From Volvariella volvacea V23 (taxonomy: Eukaryota; Basidiomycota; Agaricomycetes; Agaricales; Pluteaceae), in the NCBI GenBank assembly GCA_000349905.1, contig KB722741.1, positions 1,167,724-1,231,723 of the forward strand: DNA of 64,000 nucleotides. The letters run 5' to 3'. Below the pieces are notes generated by a model that saw nothing but the letters and a program-made list of their open reading frames with translations, did no database searches and was not told the DNA's origin. Shown piece after piece: positions 20,713-32,708 of this stretch; the first letter of the stretch is position 1, and each line of letters begins with the position of its first letter. The position numbers and the translations under genes are program-made.

Positions 20713-23455
20713 TGCCCCTTGACCTTTGCCAAATGCGCATTGTAGTTGTATTCCCTATATGGCGATGTACCGATTCTCTTGTTATGTTTAATTGCATTAG
20801 GTAGCCGATAAATTTAATTGTCTTTTCTGTGTACGAACGTTATTCCATCTCTCAAGTGAACTAGATTGTATGTCGTTCAGAAGAGAAACAGTGAGGGTAA
20901 CAGTGATGTACATAATTGAAACAAGGATCCATCGTCCCTGAGCAAAGAAACTATGGTTCACCCAACTAGAATGGTACTACATCAAATAAATAACACACTT
21001 CACTATAACGGGAATAAAGTCAGAATGGTTCAACGTGTCAAGGCAATTAACCCTACAATCCAAGGACCTAATCGAGCGCTCGATTAAGTCCAATTTATTG
21101 CTTTTGAAGCAAAGTACTGTAATTAATTTGAATATATGGCTTATCTCGGCCATCCCTTGTAAATTGCGGCAAACTCGTTGACAGCTAAGTTTTCGTGACG
21201 ACATGTGCATTCGGGATCTAATGGCGGTGAACCAGAGATACATCAGAGCTCTCAGGTGCGCATGTAGGCGACGTTCGGTCCTGTACAAGCATCGGTGTCA
21301 GGTACGATAGTATTTCTAGGTCTGATGATCGTTTGTCTACGCGCATTCGAGACTTTGGTTTCCAGCACGGCGTTATACGTAATTCGTTTGATTGTCTAGG
21401 CCCTGGATCTGATGCTTGTGAGCGTGCAGAAAGGGGAGTTGCGCGTCCAACGATAGTGATAGCACGACGTGATCGAGCTGGGTCCACAACGGTCTGCAAG
21501 TAAAAGCCGCCTCAGGCTGTGGGCATTGCAGATCTGCCCAACCTTGAGCACTCGAACGCGCAGGCGAAGAATTTGCATTTCGTAGTCAAGGTGGTCATGG
21601 TATCGCGACCTTGAAGTGACGTAACCGAATGAATTGGTTGAGGCATTAATCGTCCGGAAGTTAATTCAAAGAGTGGACGTAATATTAATTGATGCCAATC
21701 ATGACATGGACAAGTCTGGGTACCTACGAAATTAAATGTCGCACTAGACTCCCGCAGTATAAATTTCATAGATTCATGAAACCACAGGAGATTGTGGAGA
21801 TCACGCAATGAGCGCATGGTATCGCCACTTAATATTAAATTCCCAACTCACAATTGTATTACAATGCCTTACCACCTTCGGGGTTGTTCGTTTGCGGCCA
21901 TGATATTGTCTTTCGGATCCAAATCTAGAAAACAAGTGCTCTAGAGAGCTTCAGGGAAGGACCATGACGGATTGCGACATAAGTGTGGCGATGGCGAATG
22001 AAGATCCGAGGATAAAAAGATGAAAGGCGCGCGGGTTTGATTGTGGAGACATCTGACTCACCTCTAGCATAGTTTAGCATGTAGCCGCCGCCACAGTATT
22101 CAACGAGCCACTGATACAGTGCCCTCCGCTATAGGGTGGTGTATCCACATTGCCACATTAGTATCTTAAAATGGGATGGGCCTAGGTTCCTTCCATTTAG
22201 CGCTATACTTGACATGGAACAACTACGAACTTTGACGCGACGATAAAGACCACCTTCGGAGTTAAGATAGCAGTGTACGCCAGGTACCGAGACTGGGAGC
22301 GATTTGCTGTCTCCTCTGGTCTGGCACCGGGAACAGACGAGCTTCGAAGGCTGAGCTTGTCAAAACTGGCCGCCGCGTGGTTATTCTCGAAGTGGCTGTG
22401 CAATCCTCGACGCTCTAGCCAAACAAATGCAAATCACGCTCCTCCAATTTCAAAAGCTCGGACCCCTTTCCAACGCCACTCAGGTTCACGTACGGCACGC
22501 CTTCTGACTGGCCGGGAGCCTCGAACGTGCCGCTCCTTGACATTTACTCGCTCGCCGTTCCATCAGTTCCTTTTTTGGCTATGATATTTCCAGGGGCGAA
22601 TGAACTTTGCTCCCTTGAAATTCAATTCCGACGTAATCGTCATCCAGGGCTGGTCCGTGGTGGATTTGCAGGTGCCGGTGAATTTGATGTGAGTGTCTGC
22701 GATGTACACACGGAATGTCGTTCGATGTCGTTGACAGTAGGGCCTAAGGACCAGCAGGGCGGCTGGTGGTCCTCGGCTGTCCACCCGATAAAAGGAATGT
22801 CATACCGATTTGACAGTTCTCAATTAAAGCAACTTGTCAATGTGCCATATTAATTTTGGCGGGAGCATAGCCATGGTGGTTGTTCGGACGCCCGGTGAGA
22901 GTGTGTCATCTTTCGATTTATTGGAACTGACCTGACTCAGGATCTGCGGTCAAAGATATCGCACCGAATTCTGCAGTTCTTTGCGTTCTTTCGGAGCGCG
23001 AGTGGGAGGAACAAGCCACGAAAGGGAGGACATCAAAGGGACTTTTATTGTCCCCTCCGTGACCCGTCCGCTGTCAAAGTACAAGCCCGAGCTGGGCGAA
23101 ATATGGTTTGAAAGGCCGTCACCTTCCATATCGGTGTAAATTACGGCTGTGATAGCGCAGCACCCATGCCTCACGGTGAAGATGGCAACGATGTGGGGGC
23201 TCGAGGAAGGCCGAGAGTGAAGGGTAAGGAGGATCTGCGGCGCCTTAATGGATCCTGACTTCGCCCGCTGTGGTGAGAGTCACTGAGACGGCAGCTCAGA
23301 GAAGCTTACGTAATTGATTTATTGTGAATAACTTCCTGATTTGGGGATATCGAAGGACTTGGGTTGAATGACAGGCAAGTCGTTGATTGCCTTTACCAAA
23401 ATGCCCCTTCTCCCTTTCTCTCCGACCTCCATCACCCCCCTCCACCGTCTCCGCA
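20713..23455. other. Long intergenic region
   Basis: About 2.7 kb without a supported gene. Frames of up to 108 codons occur (for example near 22527-22853) but carry no motif, signal peptide or in-phase introns that I can defend. It could hold decayed genes; the 22.2-22.8 kb part is the most protein-like. Confidence 0.4.
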
Positions 23456-25252
23456 ATGAAGACCCACATCCCCCACGACATCTGGGCTCTTATAGCCCAG
23501 TTCATACCCGCCTTGTGCTTGCGTGACCTCCTGACCGTCAACAGCACCTTTTTCCACATTGCAATGGATTGCCGGTATCGCCAGATAAGTTTCGCGTATC
23601 TAGATAATCGAACCTTGAAGAGTCTTTCGCGGCTAAGGTGAGTGCATCCTGCCATGCCTGTGCAGCGGCACTTCATCGCTGCGCCCAGGGATCCGCTCGT
23701 GGCTCAGCGCGTTCGTGTGCTGCACCTATACCCGGGATTCCTGAAGCAGGTGCTGGAGAAGGACAAGGGAGAGAAGGAGAAGGAGAAGGAAGTTCAAAAG
23801 TCGCCTTCACGGACATCATTACGAATCCTCTTCGCCGACGTAGCGAACCAGATCCGCGCTTATATCGAACGGAAGAAGTCCCAAGAACATATAGCGCGCA
23901 AATTCAAGACTAGTCAAGACATAATCGCCGCCCTACTCGAGGTTCTCGGAAGACTGCCCAATGTCACTGACTATCACATAATGTGGTGTGGTCTACCCCC
24001 TGTCTTCACTTCCCCAGTTCCCTTCCTCACTGCCGCCCTCCAATCAAATTTGCGCAAGCTATCTTTGGAAATATCCTTGGAGAACATCGAGATCCTTCTA
24101 GGCCCGGCCTTCTCAACGCCAAAATTGGAAGAACTCGACCTCATGGTTCGCGTTGACGGGATACGCTCAACCTTCCAGCAAGAGTGGATAATGCTGGACC
24201 ATCTTGGGCCAGCAATAAACTGTCTCAACCCATCTCTTCGGTCATTGTCGATACAAGCATGGGAACCACTCGACCTCTCTCCGCTATTCCACTCCATCCG
24301 ACGGATGCCCTTCCTGACTAGTCTTTCGATATCCATCCCTACCGAGGAGCCACATCTCGGTGATCCGGCGGGTCTAAGCGGCTTTTTGAACCTCCACAGT
24401 GGGACATTGCAAGAACTGGCGTTGAAATGCACACACTACGGTGGAATCGGACCCCGAATGGAGTGCTCGTCGTCGCTGGAAGATTGGATATCCGAAGTGC
24501 TCTGCAATGTCTCCCTTGACTACCTGACCAAGCTTGACATCTCTTCGAGTATGTTTCCTGTCGAGAGTTCGTTGTTGTGCTTGGACAAGCTAGGAGGATC
24601 ATTGAGCACGTTGTCGATGACCGGGAGATATCGTACGCAGCGGGATATCGAGCAGGTGCTGAGGGTGTTGACGAATCAGCGGAGCGGGGTTGATGGCTCA
24701 AAGCCAGGCAGCGCTTCGCCATCATCGCCTGTGACTGCGTCGGCGCCCACACCTACGTCTTGGCCGGGTTGTGATCGACTGAAGATGCTAAGACTAGGTC
24801 CAGTTACGTTAACGCCAGACTTGATGGATGCGTTGGCCGTGATGTTGCCGGGTTTGGTCAAATTGGAGCTCTTTGTGAAGGACGTGGAGTGTGAGGTCAT
24901 GAGCGAGGATATATGGACCGATGAGGGGAATGTAATGGAGGATGATGACTCGATTTGGAGCGAAGGCGGTCATGAGGTGTATGACCATTTGAATCACGTC
25001 GTGAGTCTCATTTCTTTGCTTTTTCTTGGGTTTGGCATCAGCATCACTTATCACCGCGTGCATATCACTCATGCTATGACATTTCTCTAGGCCAACTTCT
25101 GTGAAGTCATGGAAGAGCGCATATACGACGAGTGGCAGCTCAAGTCATTATCTATCACTCTCCCATCAACTCTTCACCCCGAGTCACAATGTGAACATGA
25201 CCTCAAACAAGCGATAGCCCGCGCGATACCCTCCCTACTGCACTGGTCATGA
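23456..25252 (+). CDS. F-box-like/LRR protein
   Basis: Three exons (23456-23637, 23689-25000, 25091-25252) give 551 residues. The first exon holds a short F-box-like start, HIPHDIWALIAQFIPA followed by DLLTVNSTFFHIAMD. The rest is leucine-rich with repeated motifs such as LRKLSLEISLENIEIL, LEELDLMVRVDG and LRSLSIQAWEPLDL, characteristic of basidiomycete F-box proteins with irregular leucine-rich repeats. An acidic stretch with DIWTDEGNVMEDDDSIW lies near residue 450. It is probably a Skp1-binding substrate adaptor; targets are unknown. The first intron removes an in-frame stop (TGA at 23638) and restores phase, so splicing is required. No sequence likeness to the 8146/10775 pair beyond the family pattern. 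Confidence 0.8.
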
Positions 25253-27052
25253 TATCTCATGACAATTGTTGGTCCCATTCTTTTGTTTTGTCGCCATGTC
25301 GAGCAGGAGGAGCAGGCTATGTTCGGTGTTTCCACTGAAACACCCAAGAATCGTAGCCGCATGGCTAGATGCTCAATTAGTGGCTCACGCCACCTCCTTA
25401 GATTTCCCTCGGGTTTCCTTCGATACGAGGGTACTGGGAGGGTTTTTGGGCGTTCCTGGGTTTCTTTCCTGGTTCTAGTTCAGGACCTGGTCTCTCGGGC
25501 TTATCTCTGCTCTGGAGATATGACAAGATGTCAATATCCCTTGTTGATGGACAGGGCCCAGGTGCTATCGCCCAGTACTGAGACTAAGGCTGAGTGTATG
25601 CGCAGATATGGATTGGAATATTCACACCCATATCATGTCTTGTCTCGGTTTATCTTTCTCTCTCTTTCGAGCGCCTTCCTCTCTCTCTTCCGCGAGCCTC
25701 CCATATTGCGCAGCCCCACATCAAATTAACTCACATCACATCAAAATTCAACCCCCTGGCTACCTTCCTGCCCGCTCATGTCCCCCTACCCTTGATTCAA
25801 TACTCTTTGTCCTTTGGGTCCTTTTTCTGTTGTTTTCTGATCTTTTGCTGGTTCTGCTCTTCCCGACTCGCTATATGCGCTATGCTGTATTCGTACTTTT
25901 CTCGCTCAGGCTCACATACCCCAGCAATTCGTTCCTGTTTATACTGACTACTGCTGCCGATACTGGCATCGCCACCGACTACTCATTCACTCGTTTAGAT
26001 GTCTATACATGTACAATCCGGGTACCTCCTCTTATTGTCTCCCTGCTCTTTGCGTCGCTTAGCTTTTCATAGATACCTCTCGCATTGTTCATTTATCCAT
26101 GTTCCCATCCATCTTCTATGTTCTTCTGCATCTTTCGCATTCAAGTTCACGTTAGATTATACATTTTCTCCATCTCTATGTTACCCTCATCTCCACGTGT
26201 CTCGTCTCGCCGTCATTGCTATTTTTATTTGTGTACGTACAGGCTTGTCGAATCCCTAGACTTTCTTTTCCATCACTGTTCTTCCTCGTCTCCACGTCCA
26301 TCCTCGTCGCATCAATACCACCACACCATCCCTATCCTTTCCCCACCCCCACCCTGTCTTTAAGGCCTCGAGTTTATATCAACCAACTACTCCCCGTTCC
26401 CGTCTCCCTCTCCGTCCCCGTTCCGCTGATGTCCTCATCAAAAACATTCGATGTCCCCCATTCTCCCATCCCTTCCCCACCTGATGATGTATGACATCTC
26501 CAGGAACATCACCGTATGGATCTCCGTTTACATGCCTACCTACCTACCCCGGATCTCCTTCCCCTCCCCCACTCACTCCCTTCCACTTTCCCTTTTCCTT
26601 GGGCTCGTCTTCTCTCTACATGTCCTCCCCCCACTGCTCCTTCCCTTTATCTCCCCCGCCGGTAGACTCTTATTTTCCCCCGTGTCATCCCCCGAGCTCG
26701 CACAGCCACCCCACTTCGCACTTTACATTGTTATTATATGGCGCATTAAGATAGCGGTGTTTTTGTAGCGCTTAGTTATAGCAAATCTCTGTCATGGTCA
26801 ACCGTCGCAGTCGCGGTTTGAGGTGTATGTTGCTATATCGCTATTGTTGTCGCTATCGCTGTCGGTTTAATGAGAATTCAGTTTAACGAGAATGAGGTAT
26901 TTGGATTCGATTTGGTTGGGGTGTCTTGGGAAGTGTTTGTGGAGATTAAGGACATGAAATGTGCCGCGCGTAGCATTAAGTGGAAATTTCAAAAAATATG
27001 TGCGTGCAACGCCGTCGCTGCCCACGCGTCTTGTGTGTCCAGGAGGGCGTCC
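25253..27052. other. Pyrimidine-rich intergenic region
   Basis: From about 25600 to 26760 the plus strand is dominated by C and T, giving many overlapping frames rich in Ser, Pro, Leu and Phe in all three plus frames. No motif or splice pattern selects one of them. Best taken as non-coding, perhaps promoter or 5' UTR sequence of an unrecognised gene. Confidence 0.45.
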
Positions 27053-27066
27053 TTGTATCCGTTGGA

Positions 27067-27430
27067 AGATTGGTCAAGAGATTGAGCGGAGACAGGGATT
27101 TATGTATATATATATATATGCCTTGGTTAGCGAGCTTGTACCCCGATTTTCCCAACTACAACGACCATTTCATACACCAGATGTCCCGAGTACCACCTCT
27201 CCACTGTCACGAGCTTTAGCGCTTACAGCACTTGCCAATCTCATGAGACTCATCACGAAGTGGGACAGGCCTGGGCTCATGAAATTTAATATATATCTCG
27301 AACTACGACTCGGGCTCTGCATGCCAGCACTACACCCAATGGAAAGGTCGCGCTCATGACACCGAGTGCATGAGATGGTCGTCAATATATACATAAAGTC
27401 CCGTCTCTGCTCGATCTCTTGGCCAACCTT
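27067..27430. mobile_element. Inverted-repeat (MITE-like) element
   Basis: The 45 bases at 27067-27111 (agattggtcaagagattgag and on) reappear inverted at 27385-27430 with a handful of mismatches. The roughly 270-base interior holds no coding sequence. Size and structure fit a miniature inverted-repeat element or a hairpin-forming repeat. Target-site duplications were not established. Confidence 0.5.
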
Positions 27431-27484
27431 CCCCCGATATTCAACAACCCGGATGCACTGCCACCCCAGACCACTCCACTTCAT

Positions 27485-29080
27485 CTACCAAACCTTGTTT
27501 CTGTATTTAAAAGGCATAGCTTCGTTCCTCAATATCTCGTCCCAATCCATCTCGTCCATCAAGTCGTTGAAGTGAAGCTCCGCTTTGCTATCGTACTTTC
27601 CAATGATTATTTCCTCGTCAATTTGAACCCTCAACATCAACCCCAACTCGTATATTCTCATTGCGTGATCCATGTCGTCATCGGGGAGCCTTCGAATGGG
27701 GGGGGGGTAGACTATCCTGGCGTTTGCTGAAAGGTGTGATATAGTGGAAGAAAGCCGATCGTAGTTTCCCGAGGGGCATCGATCGCAGCGTAGTGTCCTT
27801 CTCGTCCTTATACACATGCCCCGAGGATGAGACGGACCCTAAGCGAGGCAGGAGAAAAGGCAAGAAATTTGGGATCGTGCAATTATTTTGTTGGATGATG
27901 ACATGCTGGAGCCGGGGAAACAAAGGAGGCCGGGCGTAATTTGCTGTGTACTTCGCCATACCGTTTAGAATGTCCACGTCCATATCTCTATCTCCCACAT
28001 TCAACTCCAACTCCAAATATGCGATTGTGTCTGGTAATATTAAAAATAGCGCTTCTAGCGCACTGTGTCTTTTATGACCTTTGAAAGTGAAATGAGTTAA
28101 TGTATCGTATTTGGGATCCTCGGTTAGGTATTTGATGATACCGAAAAATGGAAGCCCGTAATCGTAACGGCATTCTCTAACTGTGAGACGACGCAGGAAA
28201 GGAATTTGGTCCCGAGGTGGCAGGATCGTACCAATGCCTAAATTAGTGACATAGCCTGGAGTGATTAAGGCGAGAGAATCTATGGGGAGTACCGCGTCGT
28301 GGTCATATCGGGGCCTGAAAGTCGGATTGGGTGGTCTCATATGCCTCTGTGATATTTCTTCATTAAACACGAGGACAAGATTCTCAATCTTCTTCGCACG
28401 TGCCATTAACGCCTTGATGTCGTCGGGGCCCTCCCTTGGATTACCGATCCAAGTTTCCAAGTTCTCCAACTCGACATTTGAAATATTTAGCTCTCGACCC
28501 CTGGTCCAGGATTCATCGTGCTCTACGATCGTGGTCTCCAAAAGGGGAGCTGGTTGGTACAGCTTCAACCCGTGCACGCTAGCCACCGATCGGCCATGAG
28601 ATCGCTTTTGGCGCTTGAGAACTTGAATGTAGATCCTCCTTAGAGAACGAAAGTCGCTCGTTCGGTTCAATAATATGTGGGTACAGGCCTGGGCCTCAAC
28701 TCCGAGTGTATGCCACCGATTGGCATGGGGAAGTAAGAGCTGGATTATACTATTAAATGAACCATTTGGTACCACGATGTCGATGTACAGGTAAGCATTC
28801 TTTGATCGTGCGAGGCAAGCAGTTGTTCGCGCTCTGAGAACAGCATGCCACTTTGGTCTACTCTGATCATCATTCGATGGTGGATCGATGTGGATTGAAA
28901 TACAGGACCAGAGATGGGGAATAGACAATACAATTTGGCGCCAAGATTGGGAGACGTGTGAGAGACAGATAGTGGTGAAGAGGGGAGTCTTGAAAAATAT
29001 CAATTCTCTAGGGTTGGACCTCCAATGGTGATAGGCAGTTAGGAATATTTGGCGCATTAGATCTTATCCATGCTCGCGAC
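27485..29080 (-). pseudogene. F-box gene with two frame lesions
   Basis: Minus strand. The main open frame (29057-27678) encodes an F-box-type protein starting at MRQIFLTAYHHW, with CLSHVSQSWRQIVLSIPHLW, and a body with LPFFGIIKYLTEDPK. Compared with the paralogue at 30989-32708, two lesions appear. Near the start, ATG GAT AAG at 29071 is followed by a stretch about 10 bases shorter than in the paralogue, putting the first half of the F-box out of frame. Near the end, a run of ten C (minus strand; 27698-27707) shifts the frame: the ORF ends in HSKAPR, while the overlapping frame continues with IRRLPDDDMDHAMRIYELGL to 27485, matching the paralogue C terminus. The homopolymer shift could be a sequencing error; the 5' deletion is less likely to be. 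Probably a recent pseudogene or an N-terminally shortened protein. Confidence 0.7.
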
Positions 29081-29980
29081 AAGTGCTTGAGAATTAAACA
29101 CCAGGCGTTGGGATCTTAAAACATATCAGAGCACATATAGGAGCATAGAAGAGGGCTGAGACGCACATCGGGCTTGTTTTATGTCTAGCAATTCGTGGGG
29201 GTGCTACTGGTGTTTGTCAGGAAGATACGAGTTTGGTCGGGTAGTGACTCGGGATGCGTTTTCCGGCCCTAATTCAAAGATAAATATGTAATTGAACTGA
29301 CTTAACACCAAGTTTTTTGGATAGGTAATCTTATAGTCGTTCACCAGCCAAATGCACCTTATTCGCCGCATACGTATCGGGATTTTTGTTTGTGATAAAG
29401 TGCAGTACTCGACATACGCAAGAGGCGCTATCACTGCTGATCGCATATTACATATTATTACCAAAACATGCAGATCTGCTTGATTGTGCTATGGGACGTA
29501 TTGGGCAGATCTGCTTGATTGTGCTATGGGACGTATTGGAAAACAGAAGACAGAAGAAAGAACACAAAAGAATAGAGAAGACCGGCCGAGGCAGAACGGA
29601 ACAGGGCAAGAAAAGCTTTAGTTCAGCCGACATTAAGCAGGCTGCCTGCGATATCGCCTTAAGTTCGGTCATGAAATTCGCCTTGAAGGTCGTTAAACTC
29701 TAAACCGTGGTGATGTAATGAGGGCTGGTTAGAGGATATTGAGAGAATATACTCACAGAAATCAACGTAGAGGGATTTCCTTTCTCTCGTCTTCTTCATC
29801 GTTTCGCGAATCAATTCAGCGTGCGTATTCCTATCCATTAACCCATCCAAATCGATATATATATCCTGTAATATGTCGAATTAAGATTTTGAGAGTGCTT
29901 CATCCAATCTCTCCAGATTTTGAGTCCAGAGATTACGGAATCCAGTAGCTGCGGAGTCTTGTACACCTAAAACGGCAGAA
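29058..29980. other. Spacer between F-box copies
   Basis: Contains a 35-base tandem duplication (29470-29539) and no supported gene. Confidence 0.4.
29470..29539 (+). repeat. Exact 35-base tandem duplication
   Basis: Bases 29470-29504 are repeated exactly and immediately at 29505-29539 (each begins gcagatctgcttgattgtgc). Perfect identity points to a recent event. Confidence 0.9.
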
Positions 29981-30655
29981 CTATAGAGAAAGAATAATTC
30001 CAGTTTCGTGATACGGTTTATAGAAGGAATGTTCGAAATCTGAGATACGACCCACGCAAATTCGCGGAGGCCACCCTGGGATCATCGGAGATCCAAAATG
30101 AAAAGCACTGTAGACATGGTAGAAATCGAGCAACGTGTCGCTTGAGTCTTCAGAAGAAAAGTTAACTAGGGGAGGCGTAAGCAACCTAAAACGAATGAAA
30201 GAGGCGCTACACTTGCTGGCTCTAGTCTTTATCACCAATGATTCTAGTAATGAACACATCCGAATGAGGGGTTTAACAAAGGACTTCCAATGGAAGTAGA
30301 TGAAGAGCGACAGTGAGGTGAGGCGACTGAAGTCAATGGGACACCCAGGAGTAAAGATCCCCCTGTGTATTTCAGAATACTCGGACGTAGTCAGGGTTAA
30401 AGACTTGAGTGGAGCTTATGAGACACAAGCCCCGCATTGAAGAGTGTCAGGCGTTGAAGAGAAGTGCATTGGCAGAGGAGTTGCCTAGGTAGGCTAATTA
30501 CATGGTTGATGTATATTTCTGTGACAGTTGATTTGAAGCAGAGACGAATGAGCTCCGTTTCTTCCTGTGAACATGGCCTATAGTTATCCCTACCATAGTC
30601 CAGCTGTACCCTCTGCAAGTTAACCAAGCGTTTATTTCAGAAATGCGGGAGCAGA
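29981..30655 (-). pseudogene. F-box/LRR gene relic
   Basis: Two minus-strand frames are collinear. The upstream one (30627-30397) reads VNLQRVQLDYGRD and LCQCTSLQRLTLFNAGL, then hits a stop. A second frame resumes at once with LKSLTLTTSEYSEIHRG and continues through LTSLSLFIYFHWKSFV to a stop at 29981. Both have leucine-rich spacing of F-box/LRR proteins. A single frameshift near 30420 and the lack of an F-box or start mark it as a decayed gene. It is not closely similar to its neighbours on either side. Confidence 0.55.
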
Positions 30656-30988
30656 CCACAACTTCAGCGTACAATTACGAAGAAATTGGTAATCATTATC
30701 TTGACGTGCTGTTGTATATTACACGAACCGGATTTGAAGGCGCGACACTCGCTATCCTATGAGCACGAGCACCTTGCATCAAGTGCGGATAGGCATGAAC
30801 AAGAAAAGCGGCGACAAAAAATAGCATCTACAGTACGATTATCATTTATGGCAAAGGTTAGGTACGTAAAGACTCGTATAGGATGATATACAGGTGTTAC
30901 AGGAAAAGAACAATGATTACCACTGGTAGAATAGTAAGTTTAAGAAGGCGAATTAGAATATTATATCTCACCAAAGTGTTATCCGCTC
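30656..30988. other. Spacer
   Basis: About 330 bases with no recognisable gene; 3' flank of the minus-strand F-box gene. Confidence 0.4.
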
Positions 30989-32708
30989 TCACAGCGCTAC
31001 AATCTCATGTTTCATCCTCTCATCCCACTCCAACTCATCCTCCAATGTACTAAAATGATCCTCGACTTCCTCATCGTCTTCTCCAACAACCACGTCTCGA
31101 TCAATTTGTAATTTCAAGACCAATCCCACCTGACGTAGACCTTTGATACGGTCTATTGATTCAGCTGTCAACGTAGGGATCAAGCATGGGCTCTTGAGAA
31201 TTTCTGAACATGTTGAATATTGAAGGAATGCAGATTGCAAGCCTGATAGGTGCGGTTGTGGTGATGTTTCGTGTTTTCCCCGATTGCAAGAGTGGTCCAG
31301 GCTCAATCGGTATGCAAACCGAGATTCAAGAAACCCCAAGAAATCTGGTCGGATACAGTTCACTTGCCTCACGACAACATGCTGAAGCCGGGGGAGTACT
31401 TGATGAAAATTAGCATTCGACCCCGAATCCGATACTGAGAAGAACATATCAGATAAGATATCAGATTCCCTATCTTCATCGTCCGGATACAAGTCCAACT
31501 TCAAATAGACGACAGTGTTTGGCAATTCAACCAAGAGATCTCGAACCAGTTTATATCCAAAGAAACAGTCAAGGGTAAAATGGGTCAACGCATTGTAGTG
31601 AGGAAGGGAAGCTTGAGAGAGGATTCTGAGGAAATTGAGGAATGGGAAGAGAGTTGGAGGGCTGGTATAACCCCAGAACCAACACCTCTGCCTAACCACT
31701 AGACGACGGAGGAAAGGAAGGCGGACTCTGCGTNNNNNNNNNNNNNNNNNNNNNNNNNNNNNNNNNNNNNNNNNNNNNNNNNNNNNNNNNNNNNNNNNNN
31801 NNNNNNNNNNNNNNNNNNNNNNNNNNNNNNNNNGGTAGGATGGTGCCATTGGTCAAGTCGAGTGTGTCAATTTCTGCCGGCGTAGTGAGAGAAAGGGAGT
31901 CGATAGGGAGGAGTACCTCGTGATCATAACTGACGACATTTGAAGTAGTGCTACTCCTAATATGCTCGACTAGATCTTCATCAAATATAAGTAATAGGTT
32001 CTTGATATTTTTCGCTCTCGTCGCGATGGCGTTAATGTCGTTGACACCCCCAAGCGGATGGCCGATCCACGTTTGGAGGTTCTCCAACGCAAAGTTTGTG
32101 AGTTTGAATCCCACGTTGAAGGATCGAGCCCTACTTCTGACATTGTAATTATTGACGAACAACGTTTCCAATCGAGGCGCTGGTTGATATAGGTTTAGTT
32201 GGTCTATCATTGGGCCCCCATTAGCTTGAGTACTTGTGTCAGATATGACCCTTATATGGATCCTTGTTAACGAGCTAAAATCCTTCGCTCTATTCAACAG
32301 CATGAACGTCTCCAGACGAGCATTAATGACGAGTGCGAACCATCTCCCTGAATGAGGCATCAAAAGCTCGACAATATCGAACAGTCCATTAATCTCCATC
32401 ACGGCGATAGACAGATTCGCGCTCTTTGATCGTTCAAGACAAGCCCTTGTCCGATCTGCGAGTATTTCATTCCACGAGGTAGTGGTTCGGGCACCATTAG
32501 AATCGGAGTGATCATCGGCATGGATTGAAATGTAAGACCAGAGCTGAGGAATGGATAAAACAATTTGACGCCAAGATTTGGAGACATGCGAGAGGAGGAT
32601 GGGGGCGGAGAGCAATGATTTGGGGATGTGCACTAGCGAATAGGATTTCTGGTGAAGGTAGGTAGTCAGGAAGATCTGGTGGATTACGTCGTAAGGCAAT
32701 TTTTCCAT
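30989..32708 (-). CDS. F-box protein, split by an assembly gap
   Basis: Minus strand. From 32708 the frame reads MEKLPYDVIHQIFLTTYLHQ, a clean F-box start, with LLSHVSKSWRQIVLSIPQLW and a leucine-rich body to the gap. After the gap, from 31733, RRVRLPFLRRLVVRQRCW leads to the C-terminal part, including LQIDRDVVVGEDDEE and DELEWDERMKHEIVAL, ending at the stop 30989-30991. The two sides are in different frames across the N run, but that has no meaning because the gap length is arbitrary. It is the intact-looking paralogue of the damaged gene at 27485-29080: motif order, C-terminal acidic segment and spacing agree. Likely a Skp1-binding adaptor. Apparently intronless. Confidence 0.75.
31734..31833. 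other. Assembly gap (100 N) inside the F-box gene
   Basis: Exactly 100 N placeholder; interrupts the coding region of the gene at 30989-32708. Confidence 0.99.

Noticed and set aside
25608..26494. Plus-strand frames of 90-154 codons with hydrophobic runs
   Set aside because: Generated by the C/T-rich base composition in all plus phases; no motif and no consistent splicing.
31692..31849. Frame change of the F-box gene across the N run
   Set aside because: The 100-N gap is a placeholder, so frame on either side cannot be compared.
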